Shown one piece after another: positions 42,954 to 51,516 of a stretch of 64,000 nucleotides of DNA. Location of the stretch: contig OZ244823.1 of NCBI GenBank assembly GCA_965220365.1, forward strand, positions 3,472,001 to 3,536,000, in the 5' to 3' direction. The first letter of the stretch is position 1; every line of letters begins with the position of its first letter. The notes under the pieces are model-generated. The model was not told where the DNA came from. It searched no databases and saw only the letters and a list, made by a program, of their open reading frames with translations. Source of the stretch: Bin80 sp965220365. Lineage in GTDB: Bacteria > Bacteroidota > Rhodothermia > Rhodothermales > Bin80. The translations under genes and the position numbers were made by a program.

Positions 42954-45164
42954 CTACTGCGCCGCAAGAATCTCTTCCAAAAGCCGCTCGGCTTCGTAAA
43001 CATGTTGTAATGAGGCCAGAATCGCCCGAACATCTACTGAAACCGTCCGTGCTGTTCGGTCCGAAAATATATATACATTGGGCAGAGATTCAATATTGCC
43101 ATCAAATACCAAACCTACGATCTCCAAATCCTGATTTAATAATGGGGATCCAGAATTCCCTCCCGTAATATCGTTGGTGCTTACCAGATTGAGCGGGGTT
43201 GAGAGATCAAACATCTCTGGTGGATCCCGCCAGCGCTCCGGGAGGTCCCAAGATCTGCCTATTTTCCGATAGGCATAAAAGTGATCATACAGCCCATAAA
43301 AGGTCGTAAAGGCGGGTGCGCGGGTTCCATTGTATGAATATCCACCAACACGCCCGTCTGATATTCGGAGCGAAAAGGAAGCATCTGGAGGTACATCTGT
43401 CCCGTAAAGTGCAAAACGAAGCGATGCCAGTTCGGCAACGAGAAGGTCTTCTCTATTTTTGAAACTCTCGGCCTGTTGCTGGGCCGTAAAGTATAATGGT
43501 GCCAGCGCACTGATCACTGGCACTACCGGATCATCACTGCTCAGGAATCCTTTATCCAGAAGGTCGGCAAAATTCGCAGAATCCGAGAGTGCTGTAGTCG
43601 CCACAAGATTCGCTGCCAAACTATCAATTGTAAGTCCCCCCAGTATGCTTCGCATCGTTGGATCCTGCTCTCCCAAAGCCTCCAGAAGTTCTTCAAGCCG
43701 AAGGGTAATGATCACTCTGTCCACCTCCGCCGGAAAGTCATCTAGCACCAATGCATTCTCAAGAATCTCATCAAGCACCTCCTGATCCACATAACCGCGA
43801 CGCTGCAGATTTGCATAGTAGTATCCATGCAGAGCACGCGTCAAGATCCGCGATCCGACTGCCGTTCCAAAAAACATGAACGCTGCCATACGGCCTGCTT
43901 CCGCACGCTTTGACAGCTGAAGTTCATCCAGCTCCTGAAACAATGACCCATAGCGCATGGACAGTGAATCTGACCGGAAGAGATCTTCCTTGATCTGAAA
44001 TTCCGCTGCACTGCGGCGTGCAATCAGTGTGTCGTTACGAAGCCCTTCCAACTGCCCTGAGAGCCCTTTGAGTGAATTACTGGCCGTGAACCACATGTTC
44101 TCAAATGCATCTGCACCTGCTTGATTCATGCCGACGAATGGTTGTAATGCTTCTACGCGCCGCTGCAATGTTTCGACCTGCTGAACCAGAGTATAGTCCC
44201 GCTCAAACATTAACTGCGACGCGCTGCCAAACCGGCTGGTTGATCCTGGATTACCTACTACAAAGACGGCATCCTCCGCATTTGCTCCCTCACTACTCCA
44301 TTTGTAATGTTCTGGCGTGACTGCAGGGTTACCCTCTTGATCATAAGCGCGGAAAAAGGCCATATCAAGCGTATACCGGGGAAAGGTAAAATTATCCTCT
44401 TCTCCTCCGAAGTACCCCAGTTTCTTTTCCGGAGCCATTACTAGGCGTACATCCTCGTAACGGCGATAGGTATAGGCAGCATATCGTTCACCGCTGTAAA
44501 GCTCAATCACCTCCACCCGAAGCGTCGAGTCTCGCATCTTGGCGGCACTTGTCAACTCATCCGCAATCACCGAAGCCTTATCTCTGCGTGCACGGACACG
44601 CTCATTATCCCCGCGCACGATGCGGCTGGCACCATGGACCCGTTGGGTAACATCTGAAATTTCCCAGAGTTGCTCAACGTATAAGTCGGGCACTCTTCGT
44701 TCGTCGGCAGCTGTTGCAGCCAGAAACCCCTCCTCAAGTAAGCGCTCTGCTTCACCAGACACCTCGGTAATGCTCTCACGAGCACAGTGATGATTCGTTA
44801 GAATTAATCCCTGATCCGAAACAAAGCTGGCAGAGCAGTTTGTCCCGAACCGTAATGCCCCCAATCTGGCTTTGGCAAACCATGCAGAATCAGCTTCTAT
44901 CCCATACTCGTCCGCGAACCACTCCACAGGCGGGCTATCAAATGTCCACATCTTCCCCCCGTCAAACCGATCAAGATCGACATCGAATCTATCCACGGTC
45001 AGAGAAAGGGTAGGATCCGGCGCTTCCATGGATGAAACAAAGGTCTGAGGCTCTTCCACGACCAGAGGCTGATCAATCACCTGGACCACTTCTACAGCGC
45101 TGGAGGCACAACCTGCCAGACATAGCAGGAATCCTGCAATGAACCAATCTTTGTAATTACCCAT
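42954..45164 (-). CDS. S46-family dipeptidyl-peptidase, DPP7-like, lipoprotein form
   Basis: The ATG at 45164 is preceded by GGAGGAG and opens a lipoprotein signal (NYKDWFIAGFLLCLAGC, Cys19). The catalytic His is in CSASFVSDQGLILTNHHC, the Asp in FPRYTLDMAFFRAYD, and the Ser in DITGGNSGSPLLN, with the S46 alpha-helical insert between them. Eighteen residues after the Ser is Gly (VFDG), as in DPP7 rather than the Arg of DPP11, so hydrophobic P1 preference is predicted. The enzyme would remove dipeptides from peptides outside the inner membrane. Its start overlaps the upstream S46-like gene by 8 nt. Confidence 0.93.
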   Translation of the reverse strand: MGNYKDWFIAGFLLCLAGCASSAVEVVQVIDQPLVVEEPQTFVSSMEAPDPTLSLTVDRFDVDLDRFDGGKMWTFDSPPVEWFADEYGIEADSAWFAKARLGALRFGTNCSASFVSDQGLILTNHHCARESITEVSGEAERLLEEGFLAATAADERRVPDLYVEQLWEISDVTQRVHGASRIVRGDNERVRARRDKASVIADELTSAAKMRDSTLRVEVIELYSGERYAAYTYRRYEDVRLVMAPEKKLGYFGGEEDNFTFPRYTLDMAFFRAYDQEGNPAVTPEHYKWSSEGANAEDAVFVVGNPGSTSRFGSASQLMFERDYTLVQQVETLQRRVEALQPFVGMNQAGADAFENMWFTASNSLKGLSGQLEGLRNDTLIARRSAAEFQIKEDLFRSDSLSMRYGSLFQELDELQLSKRAEAGRMAAFMFFGTAVGSRILTRALHGYYYANLQRRGYVDQEVLDEILENALVLDDFPAEVDRVIITLRLEELLEALGEQDPTMRSILGGLTIDSLAANLVATTALSDSANFADLLDKGFLSSDDPVVPVISALAPLYFTAQQQAESFKNREDLLVAELASLRFALYGTDVPPDASFSLRISDGRVGGYSYNGTRAPAFTTFYGLYDHFYAYRKIGRSWDLPERWRDPPEMFDLSTPLNLVSTNDITGGNSGSPLLNQDLEIVGLVFDGNIESLPNVYIFSDRTARTVSVDVRAILASLQHVYEAERLLEEILAAQ

Positions 45165-46263
45165 TCTCCTCCACGCTCCGTGCCTGTTCGGCCAGTTCTT
45201 CCACAATATTCTCCGCCTCGAATACGGTTCTTAGAAGTGACAGGATACCCGAAGTCGAAACTGCAACACAGCGATCACGCCCCCCTGTGTACGCGTGATC
45301 GAAGGCAATGCCCAGAATCTCCATGTCTACATCTACAATGCCCGTTCCTACCTGAGCACATCTACCGGCCACAGAAAAATTCAATGCGGCGGATAAATCA
45401 CTCTCTTTGATTCCAGTGATCCACCCCGCTGGTAATCCCCAAACCCCTGTTGCTCTGTGCGAATGATGCAGATCCAACATTCCATACAACGTCGTATAAG
45501 GTGGACTGGTGGTCCCGTTGTACGTGAATGTATCTGACAGGGTAACACTCGTAAACGGTCCGTTTTCGTCCACTGCTGTGGCGAATAATCTTTCCCGACG
45601 ATCGGGCGGACGATCACTCCACGCAAAGTAGCTTTCGGTGTCCAGAGGCTGGCCGCTCTCATCATACACCCTGAAGAGGGCAAAGTCTAGTGCATACCTG
45701 GGATAGACACCATCTTCATTGCCAAAATTTGCCACCTCCACAGGCGGAATCAGTACTAGCCTCACATCATCGTAGATACGCCAGATATATTCCCAGACGC
45801 TGCTGCTGTTGTCCGCTGCAACAATCTCTGTACGCGTTCCGGGCAGTGCATCGCTGGACGGATCCTCTGGGCTGCCAAGCTTTCGGATCTCAACAAGTTG
45901 TTCTACGGCGAGCCCTGCCAATCTATGCTCCTGCAACAATTCATCAGCCACAAATACCGAATCGGTTGGGCGAATCCAGGTTTCCAGAGAACGCAGGCAT
46001 GCAGCACTGGTCACAGCCAAGCCATCCGCACTCACCAGTGCTCCAGTACATTGAGGTAACTGCAGCGTGCCCAAGCGCACATTCTCAATCCAGTCTTCAT
46101 CCACAATATGTGAGCCTGGGGCCTCCACATGCGCCTGAGAATACCACTGGTGTCGCACAACGACCATATCTGCTTCACCGGAGGTGCTCATCTGCTTTGC
46201 CTGGGCAGATGACATCAACAGCAATACGCTGATGATCCCGCAAACGATGGAACTATTTTTCAT
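45157..46263 (-). CDS. Half-length S46 peptidase paralogue lacking catalytic His and Ser
   Basis: The 368-residue protein has a signal peptide (NSSIVCGIISVLLLMSSAQA) and matches both ends of the neighbouring peptidase: ENVRLGTLQLPQCTGALVSADGLAVTSAACL in pieces, VYPRYALDFALFRVYD, TSPPYTTLYGMLD and VDMEILGIAFDHAY. The ~330-residue helical insert is missing. Where the active enzyme has TNHHC it has TSAAC, and where it has GGNSGSP it has AGRCAQVG, so His and Ser are both gone while the Asp remains. It overlaps the active gene by 8 nt. A non-catalytic partner, inhibitor or substrate-binding protein is plausible. No stops or frame breaks suggest it is kept by selection. Confidence 0.85.
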   Translation of the reverse strand: MKNSSIVCGIISVLLLMSSAQAKQMSTSGEADMVVVRHQWYSQAHVEAPGSHIVDEDWIENVRLGTLQLPQCTGALVSADGLAVTSAACLRSLETWIRPTDSVFVADELLQEHRLAGLAVEQLVEIRKLGSPEDPSSDALPGTRTEIVAADNSSSVWEYIWRIYDDVRLVLIPPVEVANFGNEDGVYPRYALDFALFRVYDESGQPLDTESYFAWSDRPPDRRERLFATAVDENGPFTSVTLSDTFTYNGTTSPPYTTLYGMLDLHHSHRATGVWGLPAGWITGIKESDLSAALNFSVAGRCAQVGTGIVDVDMEILGIAFDHAYTGGRDRCVAVSTSGILSLLRTVFEAENIVEELAEQARSVEENG

Positions 46264-46287
46264 AAGTTTATATCACTCCGATCGCTT

Positions 46288-46371
46288 GCCGGAGTGGCGG
46301 AACTGGTAGACGCGCAGGTCTTAGGAACCTGTGTCCCTTCGGATGTGTGGGTTCGAGTCCCACCTCCGGCA
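46288..46371 (+). tRNA. tRNA-Leu (anticodon UAG)
   Basis: GCCGGAG at the 5' end pairs with CTCCGGC before discriminator A46371. The anticodon stem-loop is CAGGT-CTTAGGA-ACCTG with anticodon TAG, read as UAG (CUN leucine codons). A long variable arm (gtgtcccttcggatgt) confirms class II, and the T arm is GTGGGTTCGAGTCCCAC. The CCA is not encoded. Confidence 0.97.
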
Positions 46372-46395
46372 CTATGTACTGAATGAAATTCACCG

Positions 46396-46764
46396 TCAGG
46401 AGTCGGTTTCATCGCTTGCTATGAATTTCATGGACAGCGAGTTCACACAATGACGCGTATTCTTGGCGGTAAACATCTCCCCTGTAAATACGTGTCCGAG
46501 GTGCCCGTTGCATTTCGAGCAAATGATTTCCGTGCGACGTCCATCTGCATCGGGTACACGCCGGACCTGACCCGGTATTTCATCATCGAAGCTGGGCCAT
46601 CCACACCCTGAGCGAAACTTGTCCTCCGACCGATACAGGGGTGCATTACACCTGCGGCAAAGATAAACCCCCGCAGCATCGTGCTCATAGTATTCTCCTG
46701 TAAACGGGCGCTCGGTCCCTTTCTCTAAAATGACGTAGGCCTCTTCAGGCGTTAATTCGTTCAT
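46396..46764 (-). CDS. msrB: Peptide-methionine (R)-S-oxide reductase
   Basis: The 122-residue protein is a full MsrB domain. Zinc ligands are Cys36/Cys39 (CRRC) and Cys82/Cys85 (CSKC). The motif SGCGWPSFDD and the catalytic Cys106 in NTRHCVNSLSMKF are all present. It reduces methionine-R-sulfoxide in proteins, with thioredoxin as usual reductant. No export signal is visible, so it acts in the cytoplasm. Confidence 0.97.
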   Translation of the reverse strand: MNELTPEEAYVILEKGTERPFTGEYYEHDAAGVYLCRRCNAPLYRSEDKFRSGCGWPSFDDEIPGQVRRVPDADGRRTEIICSKCNGHLGHVFTGEMFTAKNTRHCVNSLSMKFIASDETDS

Positions 46765-46813
46765 CTTTGCGATTTTATACTTACAACTGGAATCTCTGCC
46801 GGAATGTTGCCCG

Positions 46814-47638
46814 TTACGGTGCTGGAGCCAATGGATCGGGAAACTTAAACGTATATCCTAGATGCATTCGTACCTTATCATTAAGCACCACCTTGTCGGG
46901 TTGTGATTCACTGAAAGAACTTCGGGGAGGAGGCAGGCCCAGATTCAATGTTGCGCGGGTGTAGAACTCGGCTCTGGTCGGATGTAAGTCCGCACATACA
47001 TTGAAGGTTTGCCCCCAGCAGCGTTGCTTCACCACCTCCATTGCAACTCTCATAGCGTCATCGCGGTGTAGCATGTTCACAGCGTTTTGTGGATCCCGTA
47101 ACGGACGCCCTGACCAGAATCGTCCAGGCTTACGTTCATACCCGTAGAGTCCGGCAAATCGGAGCACGGTGGTCTTGAAATCTGATGCATCTCTGAGCAT
47201 CTCCTCCGCGGCCAGAAGTGCAGTACCCGATGCACTACTTGGCGGCAATTTACCTGCATCCTCTTCCTGGACATGCCCGGCGCTATACACACTTGTTGAA
47301 CTGATAAACAATACCTTCTGCACCTGCCCTTCCTTCAAGTAGGTAAGAAGCGATCCCATTGCAGCTTCCATAAACGCCTCCACATCGACCCGCTTGCGCC
47401 CTGGCGGGAAATTGATCACAACAACGTCGGAGTCAAAAAAATCACGCCGACCGTGCCCCTCCAAGTTTGGGGTTAATTTCAAGAGATACGGCTCTATCCC
47501 ATCCGCCAACAGGTTCGTAAGCTTTGATTCACTGGTCGTTGATCCGCGTACTCGCCAGCCCTGTTTCAGAAACAGTTTGGCCAAGGGCTGACCAATATAC
47601 CCGCATCCCAGTATACTGATCGTGGTTGGCGTGCTCAT
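46814..47638 (-). CDS. NAD(P)-dependent epimerase/SDR-like protein (YeeZ type)
   Basis: The 274-residue protein opens with a Rossmann nucleotide-binding motif (ISILGCGYIGQPLAKLF), then VVVINFPPGRK, LFISSTSVYSAG (the SDR Ser/Tyr region, here SSTSVY), and LRFAGLYGYERKPG. This pattern is that of atypical extended SDRs near YeeZ. The reaction is unknown. It is separated from msrB by ~50 bp in the same direction. Confidence 0.85.
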   Translation of the reverse strand: MSTPTTISILGCGYIGQPLAKLFLKQGWRVRGSTTSESKLTNLLADGIEPYLLKLTPNLEGHGRRDFFDSDVVVINFPPGRKRVDVEAFMEAAMGSLLTYLKEGQVQKVLFISSTSVYSAGHVQEEDAGKLPPSSASGTALLAAEEMLRDASDFKTTVLRFAGLYGYERKPGRFWSGRPLRDPQNAVNMLHRDDAMRVAMEVVKQRCWGQTFNVCADLHPTRAEFYTRATLNLGLPPPRSSFSESQPDKVVLNDKVRMHLGYTFKFPDPLAPAP

Positions 47639-47691
47639 ATTATAACAAGTCAGCGGTTCTGGAGTACTTTCCTTGCCCCTTATAAAGAATA

Positions 47692-48159
47692 ATGCAAATA
47701 CTTGATCCAGCAGTCATAAAAGTTTGGACTATCAAGGGAGCACTGCGCTGGGGGATTTTGCTTCCGGTCTGTACGACGATTGATGTCGTTTTCTTCTTCT
47801 CGGACAATGATACGTTTCTGCCAGGTCTATGGACAGGCCTGCTATTGGTCGTCTGCTTAGCCTGGATCCTGATCGTCCCAAAATTGCGTTACAGGTACTG
47901 GCGATATGAACTGCGCGATGAAGATCTCTATGCCATCCGGGGGATCTGGAACCGCGTGCAGACGATCGTCCCCCTTCGTCGCATCCAGCACTTGGATGTT
48001 GCTCAGGACCTAATTGAAGGAAATTACGATCTCGCCCGCTTGGTGGTACACACTGCCGGAACTAGGAGTACAGATGTGGTTGTCCCGGGGATCCCCTACG
48101 ATGAGGCGGTGCAACTGTGCGATACGGTACGCGAATTTATCGCACAATACATGGATTGA
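47692..48159 (+). CDS. bPH2-domain membrane protein (YdbS-like)
   Basis: The 155-residue protein has two N-terminal membrane segments (GILLPVCTTIDVVFFF, GLWTGLLLVVCLAWILIV) followed by one bacterial PH domain (RYWRYELRDEDLYAIRGIWNRVQTIV in part, LRRIQHLDVAQDLIEGNY). It is paired with a larger bPH2 protein whose ATG overlaps its stop (TGATG), the ydbS-ydbT arrangement. In Bacillus this pair affects bacteriocin resistance; here the role is inferred from that arrangement only. Confidence 0.88.
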   Translation: MQILDPAVIKVWTIKGALRWGILLPVCTTIDVVFFFSDNDTFLPGLWTGLLLVVCLAWILIVPKLRYRYWRYELRDEDLYAIRGIWNRVQTIVPLRRIQHLDVAQDLIEGNYDLARLVVHTAGTRSTDVVVPGIPYDEAVQLCDTVREFIAQYMD

Positions 48160-49601
48160 TGGAAGAGCCTTCCGCGAAATTTCGCCGATTGCACCCATTG
48201 ACCTTCGTGCATTACGTGTTTCCGGCTATCGTCGGCTTTGTCTTTGCCGCCGTCTCGGCACCTGATTATGGCGGGAATGCGCAGAGGTATTCTCTCATTT
48301 TCGCCACCTTCTTTGCAATCACCACCGGGCCTTATGCAATCGCCAAATACATCAGGTTTCGATACCATGTTACCAGCGATGAGTTGGTCATTCATTACGG
48401 AGTATTCAAGCGGGTACGACGCAATATTCCCTCCGAGCGCATTCATACAGTTTCGCTTGAGCGTAATATGCTTGCCCGGATCCTCGGAACTGCTGTTGTC
48501 AGAATTGAAACTGCAGGAACCGGAGAAGCAGAGGGAAATCTATCCTATGTCGGAGTCCGTGAGGCGGAGCGGATACGAAACCTGCTCCGAACTGCACAGG
48601 CTGCTGACCCATCCGAGTCTCCTGCCTCTCCAAGCTTTTTTATGCCCCTTAGGCGAGTATTGCTCTCAAGCGTTTACCAGTTTTCCCTCGGAATCAGTGC
48701 GCTCCTGGTTGGTGTTTTTTTTCAATTGGAATCCCTCGGCATCGTCGACAGTCGTACACTCGTTACTTGGCTTGTAGAACAAAATTTCTTTAATGAGACC
48801 ATTGAGAATTCCTGGCCCCTACTTGTAGCCCTGTTCCTTTTGGTTACGCTCGTACTTGGCTGGTCCCTGGGCTTCGTTCAGAACCTGATCCGATTTTACA
48901 ATTTTCGGATCGAACTTGGTGCAAAGAAAATTCGCCGCAGATTCGGCCTGATTACCCTTCGTGAGGGAACCCTCCCGTACAAACGTGTGCAGTCCTTCCT
49001 CATCCGGTCCAATCCCCTCATGCGACTGCATGGCTGGCATCGACTGGAAATGCAAACGCTAGGCTTGCAAAGTGGCGAACGGGGATTCCAACCCGGGATG
49101 CCTTTTGCCAAGTGGACAGAAATCACGACGCTGGCTCCTCAAATTCGACCATTCACGGTTCCAGAAACCTTTATGCGGGTCAGTCGGCTAACTATTCGGA
49201 GACGCACCCTGCGTTACAGCCTGCTGATTGTACTTTCCTCGGTTATTATATCACTATTTTGGTGGCCCCTTGCTCTCTGGGGATTATGCCTGTTGCCGAC
49301 CGGATGGGGGCTGGCTTGGCTGCAGTATCTGTGTCACCGCTGGGTACATCATGATGGGAATTTGCTGATTCGTCGGCGCGTATTCAGTCAACAGTTTTGG
49401 GTTGTTCCGATTGAGCGTTTTCAGGCTTTCGAAATCACTGCAACGTTTTTTCAACGGCGCCTAGGGCTATGTACCCTGATCGTGGATACCGCCGGTGCAG
49501 GGGATCTGCGCTACCCCCGAATCATTGATCTGACGCGTGAGGAAGCAGACCGACTACTGGCTGAACTCTACGATGCTTTCCGGTTAGAAGCTACTTGGTA
49601 A
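48159..49601 (+). CDS. Multi-domain bPH2 membrane protein (YdbT-like)
   Basis: The ATG at 48159 overlaps the previous TGA. The 480-residue product has repeated units of a membrane hairpin plus bPH2 domain: IRFRYHVTSDELVIHYGVFKRVRRNIPSERIH (in part, first), LIRFYNFRIELGAKKIRRRFGL with LPYKRVQSFLIRSNPLMR (second), and LCHRWVHHDGNLLIRRRVF with VPIERFQAFEITATFFQRR (third). About six membrane segments alternate with the domains. Co-translation with the YdbS-like gene indicates a complex in the inner membrane. Confidence 0.9.
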   Translation: MEEPSAKFRRLHPLTFVHYVFPAIVGFVFAAVSAPDYGGNAQRYSLIFATFFAITTGPYAIAKYIRFRYHVTSDELVIHYGVFKRVRRNIPSERIHTVSLERNMLARILGTAVVRIETAGTGEAEGNLSYVGVREAERIRNLLRTAQAADPSESPASPSFFMPLRRVLLSSVYQFSLGISALLVGVFFQLESLGIVDSRTLVTWLVEQNFFNETIENSWPLLVALFLLVTLVLGWSLGFVQNLIRFYNFRIELGAKKIRRRFGLITLREGTLPYKRVQSFLIRSNPLMRLHGWHRLEMQTLGLQSGERGFQPGMPFAKWTEITTLAPQIRPFTVPETFMRVSRLTIRRRTLRYSLLIVLSSVIISLFWWPLALWGLCLLPTGWGLAWLQYLCHRWVHHDGNLLIRRRVFSQQFWVVPIERFQAFEITATFFQRRLGLCTLIVDTAGAGDLRYPRIIDLTREEADRLLAELYDAFRLEATW

Positions 49602-50375
49602 GGGTGCCGATCCCGACTCACTGTTTGCGTCTACACTGCTCAGATCTTTCTCGGCATCTAAACGGATACAACCAAGCCCCAGGTAGAGTAAAATTGGGAC
49701 GGTCTTGCGGCGGGCAGGCCCTTGGAGATCCAGTGTAGTCAATCCAATTGAGATGGCCCATGCCCCAGGGATAATCGTATGGGCCCACCATGGTACACGG
49801 GCAAAAAGAAATGCAAACAGAGATGTAGCCAGCTTCACACCAATCAGGCGAACTGTCCACCCAAATAGCACGGTCTTGATCAGACCCTGAACCACCAGCG
49901 TACCAAACGCCTGCAGGAGCACAGGTGCAGCAAAAATTCCGCCGGCCTTCTTCAAAAATGCAACGGCGCGTTTACGTTCAATGCCTAGAGATTCCAAAAT
50001 CTTCAGTTGCTCCGCCTGCGTATACTTCGAGAACACATCCACGGCATATTCCTGAGCCATCTGGATAAGTAAATTTCTTTCTGTCCCCCGATCTGCCAGA
50101 GGTATTTTGAGAAATCGTGCCGTATCGCGAATAATAAAGCGAATCTCTGCCCCTGGTTCTTTGCCAACAACTCTTCGGAATTGATACGCAAGATCACTGC
50201 TCCCCAGATATCGAATCTTCTTTTCAAGCTCTTCGCACAAGGCTATGTGGTGATCGGGGGAATCAACTTCTTCAAGATGCCTTTTCAGGCTCGTACACCG
50301 GTCAAATGGTCCCTGGATGATCTGAATCAGATATGCATAATCCTCCCGGGAGAGTTCCAATAATAAATCCTGCAT
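49584..50375 (-). CDS. YaaW/UPF0174-like protein
   Basis: The ATG at 50375 is preceded by GGAGGAATTA, a strong ribosome binding site, so the 21 residues upstream are dropped. The 263-residue product contains CEELEKKIRYLGSSDLAYQFR, EIRFIIRDTARFLKIPL and NLLIQMAQEYAVDVF, the pattern of the UPF0174 (YaaW) family, then two C-terminal hydrophobic segments and a polar tail. Function unknown. It overlaps the convergent bPH2 gene by 18 bp at the 3' end. Confidence 0.75.
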   Translation of the reverse strand: MQDLLLELSREDYAYLIQIIQGPFDRCTSLKRHLEEVDSPDHHIALCEELEKKIRYLGSSDLAYQFRRVVGKEPGAEIRFIIRDTARFLKIPLADRGTERNLLIQMAQEYAVDVFSKYTQAEQLKILESLGIERKRAVAFLKKAGGIFAAPVLLQAFGTLVVQGLIKTVLFGWTVRLIGVKLATSLFAFLFARVPWWAHTIIPGAWAISIGLTTLDLQGPARRKTVPILLYLGLGCIRLDAEKDLSSVDANSESGSAPLPSSF

Positions 50376-50760
50376 TAATTCCTCCGTACATCGCTTGAAT
50401 TTCAGGGATACGTACAGCAGTCGTATAGGTTGTAACAATGATGATCAGAGAAAAGCTTCGCCAAGAGTCTGTTGTTAAATAAGCAGGGACTCGTATCAAG
50501 GATGGTTCTGTCGGCATTGTTGTGGATAGAAGCAAAAAGATAAACCACCTTCTGTTGTTGTAGATCTACAGTGACAGCGGTATGCTACGAGGGGATTCAG
50601 CAATATCTCGCTATCGGATCAATGTACAGCGGGCAATTTGATCTGAAGAATACATGGCATCTGTCTCAGGACGAAACGCACCGATGAGAACCTAGAAATG
50701 GTGACGATACAGGATTCCAGACACAGAATCAAACAGATTGAATCTCACCCGTAGGTCCAC
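50376..50760. other. Intergenic stretch with no clear gene
   Basis: This 385-bp stretch separates two leftward genes. It should contain the promoter of the YaaW-like gene. No repeat, tRNA or coding ORF stands out. Confidence 0.5.
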
Positions 50761-51138
50761 CTAAAAAATGATCTCTGAGGCGACCAAAAGGCCAATAACG
50801 ACTAAGCCCGTTGCAACGATCCAGCGGACAAGCCGAGTTTCGAGTGCACTAATTTGAGCGTTCATGCCGCCGCGTAACTCACTGATTTGAGTGTTCATGT
50901 CGCCGCGTAACTCACTGATTTCAGCGCGTAACTCACTGTTTTGAGCGTTCATGTCGCCGCGTAACTCAATTACCTCGCCACGTACAATACTGATCTGGCT
51001 ACTCACGAAATCTTTGGTGGCAAGATCTGCATACTGTTGATCCGCCACGTCGGCAACAACCTCCGCAAATACTTCAGCTTGTTCTCGCTTGACCCCTGAA
51101 CCGGAGAGTTTGCGAGCAATCGAAAGTGTATCGACCAT
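50761..51138 (-). CDS. Coiled-coil protein with C-terminal membrane anchor (DUF1640-like)
   Basis: ATG at 51138 (VDTLSIARKLSGSGVKREQAEVFAE in part) was preferred to a TTG three codons earlier. The N-terminal ~50 residues fit the DUF1640 pattern (TLSIARKL, VFAEVVADVADQQYADLATKDFV). Then comes a coiled coil with 11-residue repeats ELRGDMNxQxS at ~62-105 and a final membrane segment (WIVATGLVVIGLLVASEI). Such proteins often sit in accessory regions; function unknown. At the DNA level the repeats are ~33 bp units. Confidence 0.75.
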   Translation of the reverse strand: MVDTLSIARKLSGSGVKREQAEVFAEVVADVADQQYADLATKDFVSSQISIVRGEVIELRGDMNAQNSELRAEISELRGDMNTQISELRGGMNAQISALETRLVRWIVATGLVVIGLLVASEIIF

Positions 51139-51170
51139 GTGGTTCAAGAAAGAAGTGGTTCAAGAAAGAA
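51139..51170. repeat. Tandem 16-bp duplication just upstream of the coiled-coil gene
   Basis: GTGGTTCAAGAAAGAA occurs twice head to tail (51139-51154, 51155-51170) and touches the start codon of the coiled-coil gene. Copy number change here would alter the leader of that gene. Confidence 0.7.
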
Positions 51171-51516
51171 CATTGGATGTGAATACACGCTTCCAAGGTT
51201 TTGGTTTCTGACTCGTCTGGGCTACAACGATACGCCCCGATTCGTTGCCGTGCAAACCTTATGGCCGGGCAATTGTGACGGGTTGAGTTTGCCCTGCCGC
51301 AATCATACCTGATGTCTTTATTCTCAATAAACACGAATTACACAGCAAAGAATGAAGTTTTTTCTTTGCAGAAATCTAGTCCCAATCCACAATATTCATG
51401 GTAGAGCCTCAAGGATGAGATAGCGTTTCAGAAAATGATTCTACCAACAGACAAGGAACCATAAAATTTGTGATAAGTACTATAGTGAATGAATTTATTC
51501 AATAGCGAACACAAAT
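51171..51516. other. Divergent promoter region of the accessory operon
   Basis: This 346-bp AT-rich stretch lies between the leftward coiled-coil gene and the rightward ATPase-NACHT operon. It must carry promoters for both. No gene or strong repeat was seen. Confidence 0.5.

Noticed and set aside
50860..50960. Short regularly repeated units resembling a CRISPR array
   Set aside because: The units are in frame inside the coiled-coil gene, lack unique spacers, and encode ELRGDMNxQxS repeats.
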